Below, in pieces: positions 53,494 to 61,430 of a stretch of 64,000 nt of DNA. Below the pieces are notes generated by a model. That model saw nothing but the letters and a program-made list of their open reading frames with translations, was not told the origin of the DNA and ran no database searches. Source of the stretch: a bacterium (GTDB lineage: Bacteria; BMS3Abin14); NCBI GenBank assembly GCA_020350725.1, contig CP070719.1, positions 2,119,855 through 2,183,854 on the forward strand. Reading direction: 5' to 3'. Both the position numbers and the translations under genes were made by a program. Within the stretch, counting starts at the first letter, position 1; every line of letters starts with the position of its first letter.

Positions 53494-55689
53494 TTACATC
53501 CTCCTGTTCTTCAGATAGCCCGTCTTCTGCGTCCTCTCCACGTACCGGCAGGCCTGCCTGGACAGGGTAAGCATCCGGCTGGGTTCGATCTCCTCATCGC
53601 CCTCCAGGACCGCCGCGCCGATGGCCAGATTGTAGGCTGCCTTGAATCGGTCGTTGAAGGCCGTGAGGAGGCGGCTGGCATATTCATCCACCAGGGATGC
53701 ATAGGTCAGGACCAGGAACTCACCCTGCGGCCTGCTCTGGACAAAGTCGTCCCCCATTCCGCCATCGGTCAGTGCCGCGGTGATGATCTCCTCGATCTCG
53801 CTGAGGTCCTCAACGGAAAGGGCCTCATCCGGGTGCACCCGGCTCGAGCTGTGGTTGACGTGGATGGTGAGCATGCCCACCGTTTTCCCCTCCGCCACCC
53901 GGTTGATCAGCTCGACGTTCAGGTTCTCGTCGCCGGGATACCAGGCCGTGATGCCCCTCTGGGGGCTGATCAGCCCCTGGGTGGGAAGGGAGAACCGGAA
54001 GGTCGTTCTCTGGTGCGGAATGCTCTGAACCGAGATGGTCCCTCCGTGCTGCTCTATGATCTCCTTGGTGAGAGGGAGGCCCAGGCCCGTTCCCTTGTCC
54101 TCGTCCTCGTCCTCGTCCTTTTCCAGGATTCCCCTGTAGAAACGGTTGAAGACGAGGTGCTGCTCCTCCTCGGGGATTCCCGGTCCGTTGTCGCTGATCT
54201 CGAAGACAGTCTGTCCCTCGGACTTCTCGATCCCCACCTCTATCTCGACCCCGCTTCCGCCGTGTTTGATGGCGTTGCCGATCAGGTTGACGAGGACCTG
54301 CTCGACCCTGTCCCTGTCGGCGATGAGAAGGGGCAGATCATAGTCACCGTGAAGGCTGATCATGGCCCCTCTCGTCTCGGCCTGGGGTTTGAGGAGCTTC
54401 ACGGTGTTCTCGACCGCCTCCACCGGGTCCACGGGTTCCTTGACCAGGGTCAGCTGGCCCGACTCCAGCCGGGCCAGGTCCAGGAAGTTGTTGATCATCC
54501 TGTTGAGACGCTTGCTCTCGTTGTTGATGATCGAAAGGTATTTTCGCTGGGGTTCAGGGATCCCGTCATCCCGGAGAACGAGCTCTGAAAATCCCTGGAT
54601 GGAGGTGAGGGGAGTCCTCAGTTCATGGGATACCGTGGAGATAAGCTCTGTCTTGAGGTGGTCCAGCTTCTGGATCTGACTTCGGTTGAGGATCCCGGAT
54701 ATCACCAGGTCGACGAAACGGGTGAGAATGTTCTGGGAGTTCCTCAGGATATCCATGTCCTCATTGTCCTGGGGGGGGACGGCGGACAATGCCAATCCGA
54801 ACATGTTGTGTCTCGGAGGAAGAAGATTCCTGATCAGGAGAAGAGACCCGTCAAGAACCAGATCCCAGGCAAAGCCGAGCTGGTTGAGCTGGTCACTCTC
54901 AGGATAGGGAGAGTGAAGCGGGAGCGAGGCCAGGTTCTGATAGAGACCAAAGCCTGACCGATAGTCCATCACCGCCACCTGGGATCGACCGTCCAGGGTC
55001 GTCCTTCCGACCCAGGCTCGGTTGGATCCGATCTCCCCCAGGATGACGAGATGGGAGTGAGGCCCGATAGCTGTCTTCATCGCCTCGATGGTCTTCGGGA
55101 TCAGACCGGATTCGATGTCCGTATGGCCCTGGTGAAGTTCCAGGAGGGCCGAGACCAGAGCCGCCGAGGCCGGCGCCAGTGAGCTCAGTCGGTCTCTGAA
55201 GCGAAGGTTTTCCATACCCATGCCCACCTGGAGGGCAAGCGGCCGGAGGGTGCGCAGGTTCTCCTCGGTGAAACCCTCGTCGCCGGTATTGTCCGAGACG
55301 TTCAGGACACCGAGGAGATAGCCCCTTCCCTTCAGGGGTATGCTCATGAAGGATCGGGTTCGATACCTGTGGGGAAAACGGCCCGCGAACCGGTTATCCT
55401 TGTCCACGTCCGGGACCAGGAGAGTCTCTCCCGTGGCTGCAACCCATCCCGCGATCCCCTCGCCGACGGGGATAGAGACCTTGCTGATGTCATCGGGGTA
55501 TCTGCCGGCCCAGGCGGTCAAAGTGAGATATTTACCCTGGGGACCCATGGACAGGATCGATACCCGTTCGGCGTCGAAGAGGGACAGGATCTTGTTGCAG
55601 AATGTGCGCAGGATGCTGGCCTCGTCGAGATTGGAGTTGAGCAGCTCCCCGATCTCGAGGAAGAGATCCTCGGAAACCCGTTTCGTCAT
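53494..55689 (-). CDS. Soluble GAF-domain histidine kinase embedded in the ATPase operon, with degenerate GGDEF-like C-terminus
   Basis: 731 residues with no membrane segment. GAF domain about 20-170 (IPVGEGIAGWVAATGE, FMSIPLKGRGYLLGVLNVSD), a second less clear sensor region about 175-335, HisKA with His355 in LISTVSHELRTPLTSIQGFSEL, and HATPase_c (NLIGNAIKHGG, DNGPGIPEEE, GTGLGLPLT). The C-terminal 130 residues read like a GGDEF fold without its signature: IEEIITAAL, QGEFLVLTYASL where GGDEF would be, then YNLAIGAAV and SRQACRYVERTQKTG. Its ATG overlaps the atpI stop by four bases, so it is truly part of the operon; K starts 136 bases later. Confidence 0.9.
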   Translation of the reverse strand: MTKRVSEDLFLEIGELLNSNLDEASILRTFCNKILSLFDAERVSILSMGPQGKYLTLTAWAGRYPDDISKVSIPVGEGIAGWVAATGETLLVPDVDKDNRFAGRFPHRYRTRSFMSIPLKGRGYLLGVLNVSDNTGDEGFTEENLRTLRPLALQVGMGMENLRFRDRLSSLAPASAALVSALLELHQGHTDIESGLIPKTIEAMKTAIGPHSHLVILGEIGSNRAWVGRTTLDGRSQVAVMDYRSGFGLYQNLASLPLHSPYPESDQLNQLGFAWDLVLDGSLLLIRNLLPPRHNMFGLALSAVPPQDNEDMDILRNSQNILTRFVDLVISGILNRSQIQKLDHLKTELISTVSHELRTPLTSIQGFSELVLRDDGIPEPQRKYLSIINNESKRLNRMINNFLDLARLESGQLTLVKEPVDPVEAVENTVKLLKPQAETRGAMISLHGDYDLPLLIADRDRVEQVLVNLIGNAIKHGGSGVEIEVGIEKSEGQTVFEISDNGPGIPEEEQHLVFNRFYRGILEKDEDEDEDKGTGLGLPLTKEIIEQHGGTISVQSIPHQRTTFRFSLPTQGLISPQRGITAWYPGDENLNVELINRVAEGKTVGMLTIHVNHSSSRVHPDEALSVEDLSEIEEIITAALTDGGMGDDFVQSRPQGEFLVLTYASLVDEYASRLLTAFNDRFKAAYNLAIGAAVLEGDEEIEPSRMLTLSRQACRYVERTQKTGYLKNRRM

Positions 55690-57578
55690 AGCGTGCTGTG
55701 TCTCCTGAAAGGTCTGTAGGGTCTGCCGCCGGGCTGATAGAACTTGCTGAAGAACTCCACATAGTGAAGCCTCAGCGAGTGGATGGTCGGTGAGAAAACC
55801 CCGAGGGCGAAGTTGAGGCTGTGAAAGATCAGGGCGATGATCACGCCGACGGCTATGGACCCCGCCGTTCCCCCCATCATGTTGGCGACCTTTGCCAGGA
55901 CCACCGATGACATGCCGATGGCCATCAGACGGGAGTAGGAGAGGATGTTGCCGAAGGTCTTGAGAAACTCCATTGGGCCCATGAGCCCCTCCGTGAAGAG
56001 CAGAGTCGTCAGTCCCAGGATGAGAAGGAGAATACCGACGGTGGAGGCCTCGGGCACATAACCGATGGCGGAAGCGACAAGGAGGATCGCCCCGGTGAGG
56101 GCGAGAATATTTGCCGTGGCGGAAGCCCCGTGACGGCCGTGCCTCTGCCGGATCCCTATCAGCAGACTGAGACAGAAACCGATGAGTATGTGGGCCACTC
56201 CCAGTCCAATAGCGATGAAGAGAAGGGGCATGAACAGCCTGCTCCTGTCCATGAGAAGGGGATGGAGGCCCCAGTGCTCCCCCAGATCTCCGACAAATTC
56301 TCCGAAGAGCGCCCCGAAGACTATTGCTGACGTGCCGCCGAGCATGAATATGGAGGCGAGACTGGCCACCAGAGGTATTTCCCGGAACCTGTAGCGGAGG
56401 AACGATGACAGGCCCAGGAGGGCGAGGCCGTACCCTATGTCCCCGAGGATAAAGCCGAAGAAGAGGGGGAAGAAAAAGGCCATGAACGGGGTGGGGTCAA
56501 GGGTACCATAGCGGGGCAGGGCCAGAAGACGGATGAGCGGCTCGAAGATCCTCACGAAGGGTCTGTTCCTGAGCTCCACGGGCACCTCACTGAACTCCTT
56601 GAGGCCCGCAGGCGCCACCTCGACCGTTATCTCTTCGTGGTAGTTGCTCCTGATCCCGTTCAGGAGAAGGTCGACCTTGTCCGCGGGGATCCAGCCCCTG
56701 AGGAAAAACGTGTGCCGGCTCTGGGCCCCGTACGAGACGGTCTGGATCTCATCGAGTCTCTCGACGATGATCTCCTCGATCCTGGCCAGACAGCCGCTCC
56801 ACCGGGAGGACAGGTCGGACAGCCTCTCTTCGGCCAGTGAGATCTGCCCCGGCAGCTCCTTCCGTCGATGGATAATAAGCCGGAGAGTGGTCGCGAGAGG
56901 CTTGTCCGAATAGGTCTCCGGCAGTCTGATATCCGTGATGCTCTCCCGGGTGAGGAGCGTCCTGACCGTCCTGTCGTATTCCGGGGGATAGGCGACGATG
57001 GCTGCTATATTCTCGCGATCCATGTCCCCGGTGAAGATCACGGACCTGCTGTCGGTGATCCTTTCCAGCGCCTTGTCGAGGATGGGAATGACCCCCTCAC
57101 GCTTTCTCTCGAGGATGATCCCCATGAGTTCGAGCTTCTCCACCTCCGTGGCCCTCTGAAGCAGTGGGTACAGTGCGGCGACCACCCTTTCGTACCGGGA
57201 GAGCATCGCCAGTTCGTTGCGGAGGGTGAGAAGTTCGTCGAAGGGCGGAGAGATCTGCCCGTCGGCCTTCTGGAGGCAGTCCTTCAGGTCCGATGAGGAG
57301 ATGTTGCGGTCGAAGAGCCATGCCGGTGCGGTTGGGGATGTCCCGGGAGGGGGAAGGGAAGACCGTAGCCTCCTCACCCGCTCCAGGAGGTCCGCGAGCT
57401 GGACCCTGATGTCGTCCGCCTCCCTGGGCCTGCTGGAGGATTCCAGACAGTCGATCCTGTGCCCTGCTGTGGGAAAGGGGTCAAAATGGACCGTGCCGAT
57501 GGAGTGAATCAGGTCCAGAGTGCCGGTAAAGTACCGGCGGGGCCCCATGATGGTGGCCTTGACCATGGGTGTGATCAT
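55686..57578 (-). CDS. atpI: A/V-type ATPase subunit I (a-type membrane stator)
   Basis: Stator subunit forming the ion half-channels. The N-terminal half (about 1-320) is cytoplasmic and helical; the C-terminal half has about eight membrane helices beginning near GTLDPTPFMAFFFPLFFGFILGDIGYG. Late segments FGNILSYSRLMAIGMSSVVLAKVAN and HSLNFALGVFSPTIHSLRLHYVEFFSKFY are highly typical. 630 residues is normal. Overlaps subunit H upstream and the kinase downstream, each by four bases. Confidence 0.94.
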   Translation of the reverse strand: MITPMVKATIMGPRRYFTGTLDLIHSIGTVHFDPFPTAGHRIDCLESSSRPREADDIRVQLADLLERVRRLRSSLPPPGTSPTAPAWLFDRNISSSDLKDCLQKADGQISPPFDELLTLRNELAMLSRYERVVAALYPLLQRATEVEKLELMGIILERKREGVIPILDKALERITDSRSVIFTGDMDRENIAAIVAYPPEYDRTVRTLLTRESITDIRLPETYSDKPLATTLRLIIHRRKELPGQISLAEERLSDLSSRWSGCLARIEEIIVERLDEIQTVSYGAQSRHTFFLRGWIPADKVDLLLNGIRSNYHEEITVEVAPAGLKEFSEVPVELRNRPFVRIFEPLIRLLALPRYGTLDPTPFMAFFFPLFFGFILGDIGYGLALLGLSSFLRYRFREIPLVASLASIFMLGGTSAIVFGALFGEFVGDLGEHWGLHPLLMDRSRLFMPLLFIAIGLGVAHILIGFCLSLLIGIRQRHGRHGASATANILALTGAILLVASAIGYVPEASTVGILLLILGLTTLLFTEGLMGPMEFLKTFGNILSYSRLMAIGMSSVVLAKVANMMGGTAGSIAVGVIIALIFHSLNFALGVFSPTIHSLRLHYVEFFSKFYQPGGRPYRPFRRHSTL

Positions 57579-58000
57579 GCCGATCCTCCCAGGAGATGCC
57601 TCAGGATGATGGCGACGATCTCGTCGGGCCTGTGTTCCATGTCAGCCTTTTCCCCGTCCGCGAGAGCCTCCCCCTCGAGGACGATCCTTCCGGCCTCTTC
57701 CTCCGCCTCTCTCAGCAGTTTCTCCCGGAGGGCGCCAGCCTCCCGTTGAGCCGTCTCTCGACCGGAGTCCCTGAGTTTCTCGGACAGGGCAGCAGCGGCG
57801 GACAGGATCCTCTCCGCCTCGGCCCTCTTCGACTCGAGGAAGCGATCGATCTCGCCCTCGGCCCGGTGGATCTCCGCGATGAGAAGACTGTCATCTACGT
57901 CATTCGGGCGCGATCTGTCCCTCGTTGAGCCCATCGACCTCTTTTCCCCCGCCTCTGAGCGGCTTTGGCCTGCCAGTTTGAACTCATTTTCGACCCTCAC
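57575..58000 (-). CDS. atpH: A/V-type ATPase subunit H (peripheral stalk, G-like)
   Basis: Long helical protein rich in Ala, Glu and Arg (EIDRFLESKRAEAERILSAA), the expected partner of subunit E. 141 residues if the start is at 58000; an internal ATG at 57934 would give 119, closer to the family. The assignment rests on composition and position, first in an operon and directly before subunit I. Confidence 0.75.
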   Translation of the reverse strand: MRVENEFKLAGQSRSEAGEKRSMGSTRDRSRPNDVDDSLLIAEIHRAEGEIDRFLESKRAEAERILSAAAALSEKLRDSGRETAQREAGALREKLLREAEEEAGRIVLEGEALADGEKADMEHRPDEIVAIILRHLLGGSA

Positions 58001-58118
58001 GGTTAAGAATAGCAGGGATGCGATAGGGGCGAAACTCTCCGGGATGGGGACGGGGGGCGCTCAAATCAGACGCAATCGGCCGCAGAAAACAAATTCCATC
58101 GGCCTGCCCTTGAAATCT

Positions 58119-58148
58119 ACCATAATATCGTTTGAATTTGAAGGTCAA
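58119..58148 (-). promoter_or_regulatory. Candidate promoter of the ATPase operon
   Basis: On the minus strand TTGACC (58148-58143) and TATGGT (58124-58119) are 18 bases apart, about 120 bases upstream of subunit H. The match is moderate. Confidence 0.4.
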
Positions 58149-58220
58149 CGGATGGACGCCGCCATCCCTGCCCCTCACGGCGAAAGACAGACAGATATCG
58201 GAGGGGCCAGGACCGTATAT

Positions 58221-58352
58221 ATTATTTGTACATCTTTCTGTTCCTCCTGATCTCCTGATCCCTCTCGAGTTTTAGGGCCGAAAATGGCGGTGGTTCAGCC
58301 ACATGCCATCACGGCGGTGAATAATTATTATGTACACCTTTCTGTTCCCTCC
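58221..58352. promoter_or_regulatory. Pair of direct repeats, candidate activator sites
   Basis: ATTATTTGTACATCTTTC... at 58221-58247 and ATTATTATGTACACC... at 58324-58352 share a core of the form TGTACA-YCTTTCTGTTCC plus TCC, 103 bases apart. They lie about 106-130 and 211-237 bases upstream of the predicted start from the sigma-54 promoter, suitable for an enhancer-binding protein. Confidence 0.6.
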
Positions 58353-58431
58353 ATGCCTCACGACACTGGTATTGAAGTGAAATTTGTATAGAAAACGGGA
58401 TGTTACATAAATCCCACTCTTTTGTGCGTTT

Positions 58432-58447
58432 TGGCACGGTATATGCT
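58432..58447 (+). promoter_or_regulatory. Sigma-54 (RpoN) promoter
   Basis: TGGCACG-N4-ATGCT, with GG at 58433-58434 and GC at 58445-58446 twelve bases apart; only the first T of the -12 TTGC differs. It lies 57 bases before the first gene of the quinone-complex cluster. Confidence 0.8.
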
Positions 58448-58503
58448 CTGGGTTTTTACGAGAGGGGAAGACCGCGATGCAACGGAGGAAAAAGGAGGCA
58501 GCC

Positions 58504-58752
58504 ATGAAGACCTATTTCCAGACAGCTTTGCTGACACTCGTCTTCTATTCCACATCGGCGTTCGCCGCCAGCGGCGCCGAGGGAGGGGGTAGCGGTTGGG
58601 CGATCAAACTCTTCTTCGCCTTTCTGGCGGCCATTATCGTCCTTCAGCTGATCCCGGCCCTGGTCCTCTTCGGTTCAATGGTCGCAGCCGTTTTCAGGCG
58701 GGCACCGAAGGAGGCCGAACTGGTTGAAACCGAGCAGACGAACCGAAGTTGA
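58504..58752 (+). CDS. Small membrane protein with signal peptide, paralogue of the gene at 59258
   Basis: 82 residues: signal peptide to about 22 (STSAFA), a Gly-rich linker and one membrane helix (about 33-58) ending in a basic, then acidic, cytoplasmic tail. The helix carries the pattern LQLIPALVLFGSM, shared with the next-but-one gene (AQLVPALVLLMGG). GGAGG precedes the ATG. First gene after the sigma-54 promoter. Possibly a small accessory subunit of the membrane redox complex downstream (inference). Confidence 0.7.
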   Translation: MKTYFQTALLTLVFYSTSAFAASGAEGGGSGWAIKLFFAFLAAIIVLQLIPALVLFGSMVAAVFRRAPKEAELVETEQTNRS

Positions 58753-59219
58753 TGAACGCGATGCCGGAGGCTCCAATGAGCGCTTGGGGGACAAATACCA
58801 TGCGGCTGCTCCTCATAGCCGACAAGGATACGGACGTCCGCCGACAGATAACGGAGATCTTCGAAGAGGGTGATTATCAGGTCATCGCCCCCCAGTCGGT
58901 GGACGCCGTGCTGCGCGATGTCCTCAAAAGGGACGTGAAGGTCATCGTGCTCGGCAGCGAATTCGACGACATGCCGGCTAAGGAGCTCATCCCTCTCCTG
59001 AAAAGCTGCAAGAGGGATCTCACTATTATTCTGATTTCCGACGAGGAATCACTGCCACTGCTGAGGAAATTCCGCCGTGAGGGGATCTTTTACCATGCCC
59101 TGAAGCCGATCAACAGGGAGGACAGAGACGAACTCCGTCAGGTCGTCAAGTGCGCCTTCGAGAACTCATCCGACAGGCTGTGGTCGGCACGGTTGTCTCA
59201 GAATAACCATGGGGAATAG
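58752..59219 (+). CDS. Receiver-domain protein lacking the phospho-acceptor Asp
   Basis: 155 residues, single REC-like domain without output. LLIADKDTDVRRQI keeps the acidic pocket and LISDEES and ALKPIN keep the conserved Ser/Thr and Lys positions, but the strand that should end in the phospho-Asp reads KVIVLGSEFDDMP, so Gly replaces Asp. The ATG at 58752 overlaps the previous stop; an ATG at 58776 with GGAGG five bases upstream may be the true start. Response regulators such as Rrf1 sit in hmc operons of Desulfovibrio, so a receiver in a quinone-complex operon has precedent. Confidence 0.78.
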   Translation: MNAMPEAPMSAWGTNTMRLLLIADKDTDVRRQITEIFEEGDYQVIAPQSVDAVLRDVLKRDVKVIVLGSEFDDMPAKELIPLLKSCKRDLTIILISDEESLPLLRKFRREGIFYHALKPINREDRDELRQVVKCAFENSSDRLWSARLSQNNHGE

Positions 59220-59257
59220 GGCCATTCCTGCCCTCCCCGGAAGGAAGGAGGACCATC

Positions 59258-59554
59258 ATGAAGACGTTCATGGGATCAAGGGGGTCGGTTGTCTTTGGCG
59301 CTGTGGTGAGAACGATCATCGCGGCCCTGGTGCTTTACCTGGCCGGAACCAGTCCGGCATTCGCGGTTGACACCACAAAGACCTACAACAGCGGCATCCT
59401 CGTCAGCATTTTCCTTGGTGTCTGTGCGCTGATCGTCATTGCCCAGCTGGTTCCCGCACTGGTCCTGCTGATGGGCGGTATCAAGGCGCTCATCTCGGGG
59501 AGGACCAGGAAGGAGGCGACCGTGGCTGTTGAGTCGGGCCGGGAGAACGGCTGA
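59258..59554 (+). CDS. Small membrane protein, paralogue of the gene at 58504
   Basis: 98 residues. Signal-like hydrophobic stretch to about 36 (TSPAFA), then a helix (about 46-75) with IAQLVPALVLLMGGIKAL matching its paralogue, then a basic-acidic tail RTRKEATVAVESG comparable to RRAPKEAELVETE. GGAAGGAGG precedes the ATG. It lies in the same operon, separated from the paralogue by the receiver gene. Confidence 0.7.
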   Translation: MKTFMGSRGSVVFGAVVRTIIAALVLYLAGTSPAFAVDTTKTYNSGILVSIFLGVCALIVIAQLVPALVLLMGGIKALISGRTRKEATVAVESGRENG

Positions 59555-59622
59555 AACCTTGCGCCGGTTGGAATCCGACCGGCGTTTTCCTAGACCGGAG
59601 ACCGAGCAAAAGGAGAGAGGAA

Positions 59623-59808
59623 ATGGCAGAGTTGTTGGGGAGGTTCTTCAGTTCGATCGGGCGGGTCGTCGAGTGTTGCACCCTTGTGGACTTCTACAAC
59701 TATATCAAGGCAGTCGAATACCTTATCTGCGTTGGATTCTTCGTCACCTTCCCGCTGTTCTACAAGCACGTGATCAAGCCGCCGACGAAGACAGATGAGC
59801 CGGGTTAG
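59623..59808 (+). CDS. 61-residue membrane protein
   Basis: A single helix in the second half (YLICVGFFVTFPLFYKHVI) after an amphipathic start with two adjacent Cys (VVECCTLVDFYNY). GGAGAGAGG lies upstream. Small one-helix subunits occur in Hmc-type and other NrfD-linked complexes, and its operon position supports such a role; there is no family match I can name. Confidence 0.65.
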   Translation: MAELLGRFFSSIGRVVECCTLVDFYNYIKAVEYLICVGFFVTFPLFYKHVIKPPTKTDEPG

Positions 59809-59909
59809 CTGTCACAGAGAAAGGACCCCCGTTCCCATGGCGTGGCAGTGCGCACGGCCGGGATCACGGGCGGCCTTCGGGGCCGGAGTCAGACAGGAGG
59901 ATGCAGAGG

Positions 59910-60434
59910 ATGGTTAGGAACTGGATATGGGTCATAGTTTCAGTATTGGCGATGATATTCACCTCACCGGGGATGAGCCGGAGCGGTGACACCAGGATGC
60001 CCTCATTGGTCGTAATTGACGCGCTTTCCCATCTCTTTGACGCGGCTGAATTCGACCATGACCTGCATCTCGATTTCGCCGAGAGCTGTTCGGAATGCCA
60101 TCACCACACTACCGGGACCGATGTTACGGACGGGCGTTGCCTCCCGTGCCACGACGGGAGCGAGGCTCTGGACACCGTAGCCTGCGGGAAGTGTCATGTG
60201 GCCCAGCCGTTTTCCGCGGAATATCTCCGGAAAAGGCAGGTAGAGGGGTCTTTTTATCACATCGACAAGCCGGGCCTGAAGGCGGCTTACCACCTCAACT
60301 GCCTCCAGTGCCATATGGAGATGGGTGGCCCGGAAGGCTGCCAGGACTGTCACACCCGGAACGAGACGGGTGAGGCGTTCTACTATTCAGGCCGGTTCAT
60401 GCCGGCAGGGAAACAGTCCGGTGACGGTCATTAG
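59910..60434 (+). CDS. Periplasmic pentaheme c-type cytochrome
   Basis: Signal peptide of about 25 residues, then five CXXCH motifs in about 150 residues: CSECHHH, CLPCH, CGKCH, CLQCH and CQDCH, with class III-like His-rich spacing (FDHDLHLDF). Start at the ATG at 59910, nine bases after AGGAGG; an ATG at 59901 abuts that site. It probably passes electrons between the Fe-S/NrfD module and soluble periplasmic cytochromes. Comparable partners are the pentaheme ActA and the cytochromes of Hmc or Qrc complexes (family knowledge, not proven here). Confidence 0.9.
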   Translation: MVRNWIWVIVSVLAMIFTSPGMSRSGDTRMPSLVVIDALSHLFDAAEFDHDLHLDFAESCSECHHHTTGTDVTDGRCLPCHDGSEALDTVACGKCHVAQPFSAEYLRKRQVEGSFYHIDKPGLKAAYHLNCLQCHMEMGGPEGCQDCHTRNETGEAFYYSGRFMPAGKQSGDGH

Positions 60435-60490
60435 GCGGGATGTCGAGCCGCTGATCATTTTCATTGAGAGAGGAAAGGAGGCAAACCGTC

Positions 60491-61429
60491 ATGAGTGGAA
60501 TAAGCCGTAGAGGATTTCTGGCGGCAGCTGTTATCGGCGGAGCGTCAACCCTGGTGGGCACCCCGACGAGGGGCTGGTCGGCCAACAGTTTTGACGGGTA
60601 TCCGGAGGGAATGGGGGTTCTGGTTGATCTGACCCGCTGCGTGGGGTGCCGCAGCTGCGAGGCCGCCTGTAACCATGAGCAGGGTCTGCCCGAACCCGAT
60701 CTCCCCTTCGACGACATGTCGGTGTTTGATCAGACTTTCCATCACGGCACCCAGAAGCGCAGGACAGATGAAAACGCCTACACGGTGGTCAACCGTTATG
60801 AGCCTGAAGAGGGCGGTGCCCCTGTTTACCGTAAGATCCAGTGCAACCATTGCAATGAACCGGCCTGCCTGACCTCCTGCTTCGTCAATGCCTACACCAA
60901 GACACAGGAAGGGGCGGTTATCTACGATTCAAAAGTCTGCGTGGGTTGCCGCAACTGCATGGTCGCCTGTCCCTTCCGCATACCGGCCTACGCCTATTCC
61001 AGCGCGTTGAATCCCGTCGTCAGGAAATGCATCTTCTGCTACGACACCCGCCTGAGCCAGGGTCGTCCGCCCGCCTGCGTGGAGATCTGTCCTCAGGAGG
61101 TCCTCACTTTCGGTTACCGCCGGGACCTTCTCAAGACGGCCCATGACAGGATAAGGACCGACCCGGAGAGATATATCGACCATGTTTACGGCGAAAAGGA
61201 GGTGGGCGGGACCGCCTGGTTGTACATCTCGGCCGTTCCCTTCGAGGAACTAGGCTTCGACACGAGTCTTCAGAGAGAGCCGATCCTGGCCAACGCCCAG
61301 GACTTCCTCTCCAACGTCCCCATGGTTCTTGCTATCTGGCCCGCCCTGTTCATGGGCTTCCATCGTCTTTCGACCAAGGGAAAAGAGCGTGAGGAAGAAA
61401 GCCAAAGCTTCGATCGTGAGGAGGGGTAA
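60491..61429 (+). CDS. Tat-exported ferredoxin-like subunit (HmcB/HybA/DsrO-type)
   Basis: Twin-arginine signal ISRRGFLAAAVIGG at residues 4-17. Four Cys sets make the usual 4x[4Fe-4S] array: CVGCRSCEAACNH (about 48-60), CNHCNEPACLTSC, CVGCRNCMVACPF and CIFCYD...CVEICPQEVLTFG. A C-terminal hydrophobic segment (MVLAIWPALFMGF) suggests a membrane anchor, as in HybA and HmcB. 312 residues. GGAGG precedes the ATG, and the NrfD gene starts one base after its stop. It carries electrons between the pentaheme cytochrome and the membrane subunit. Confidence 0.93.
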   Translation: MSGISRRGFLAAAVIGGASTLVGTPTRGWSANSFDGYPEGMGVLVDLTRCVGCRSCEAACNHEQGLPEPDLPFDDMSVFDQTFHHGTQKRRTDENAYTVVNRYEPEEGGAPVYRKIQCNHCNEPACLTSCFVNAYTKTQEGAVIYDSKVCVGCRNCMVACPFRIPAYAYSSALNPVVRKCIFCYDTRLSQGRPPACVEICPQEVLTFGYRRDLLKTAHDRIRTDPERYIDHVYGEKEVGGTAWLYISAVPFEELGFDTSLQREPILANAQDFLSNVPMVLAIWPALFMGFHRLSTKGKEREEESQSFDREEG

Positions 61430-61430
61430 A

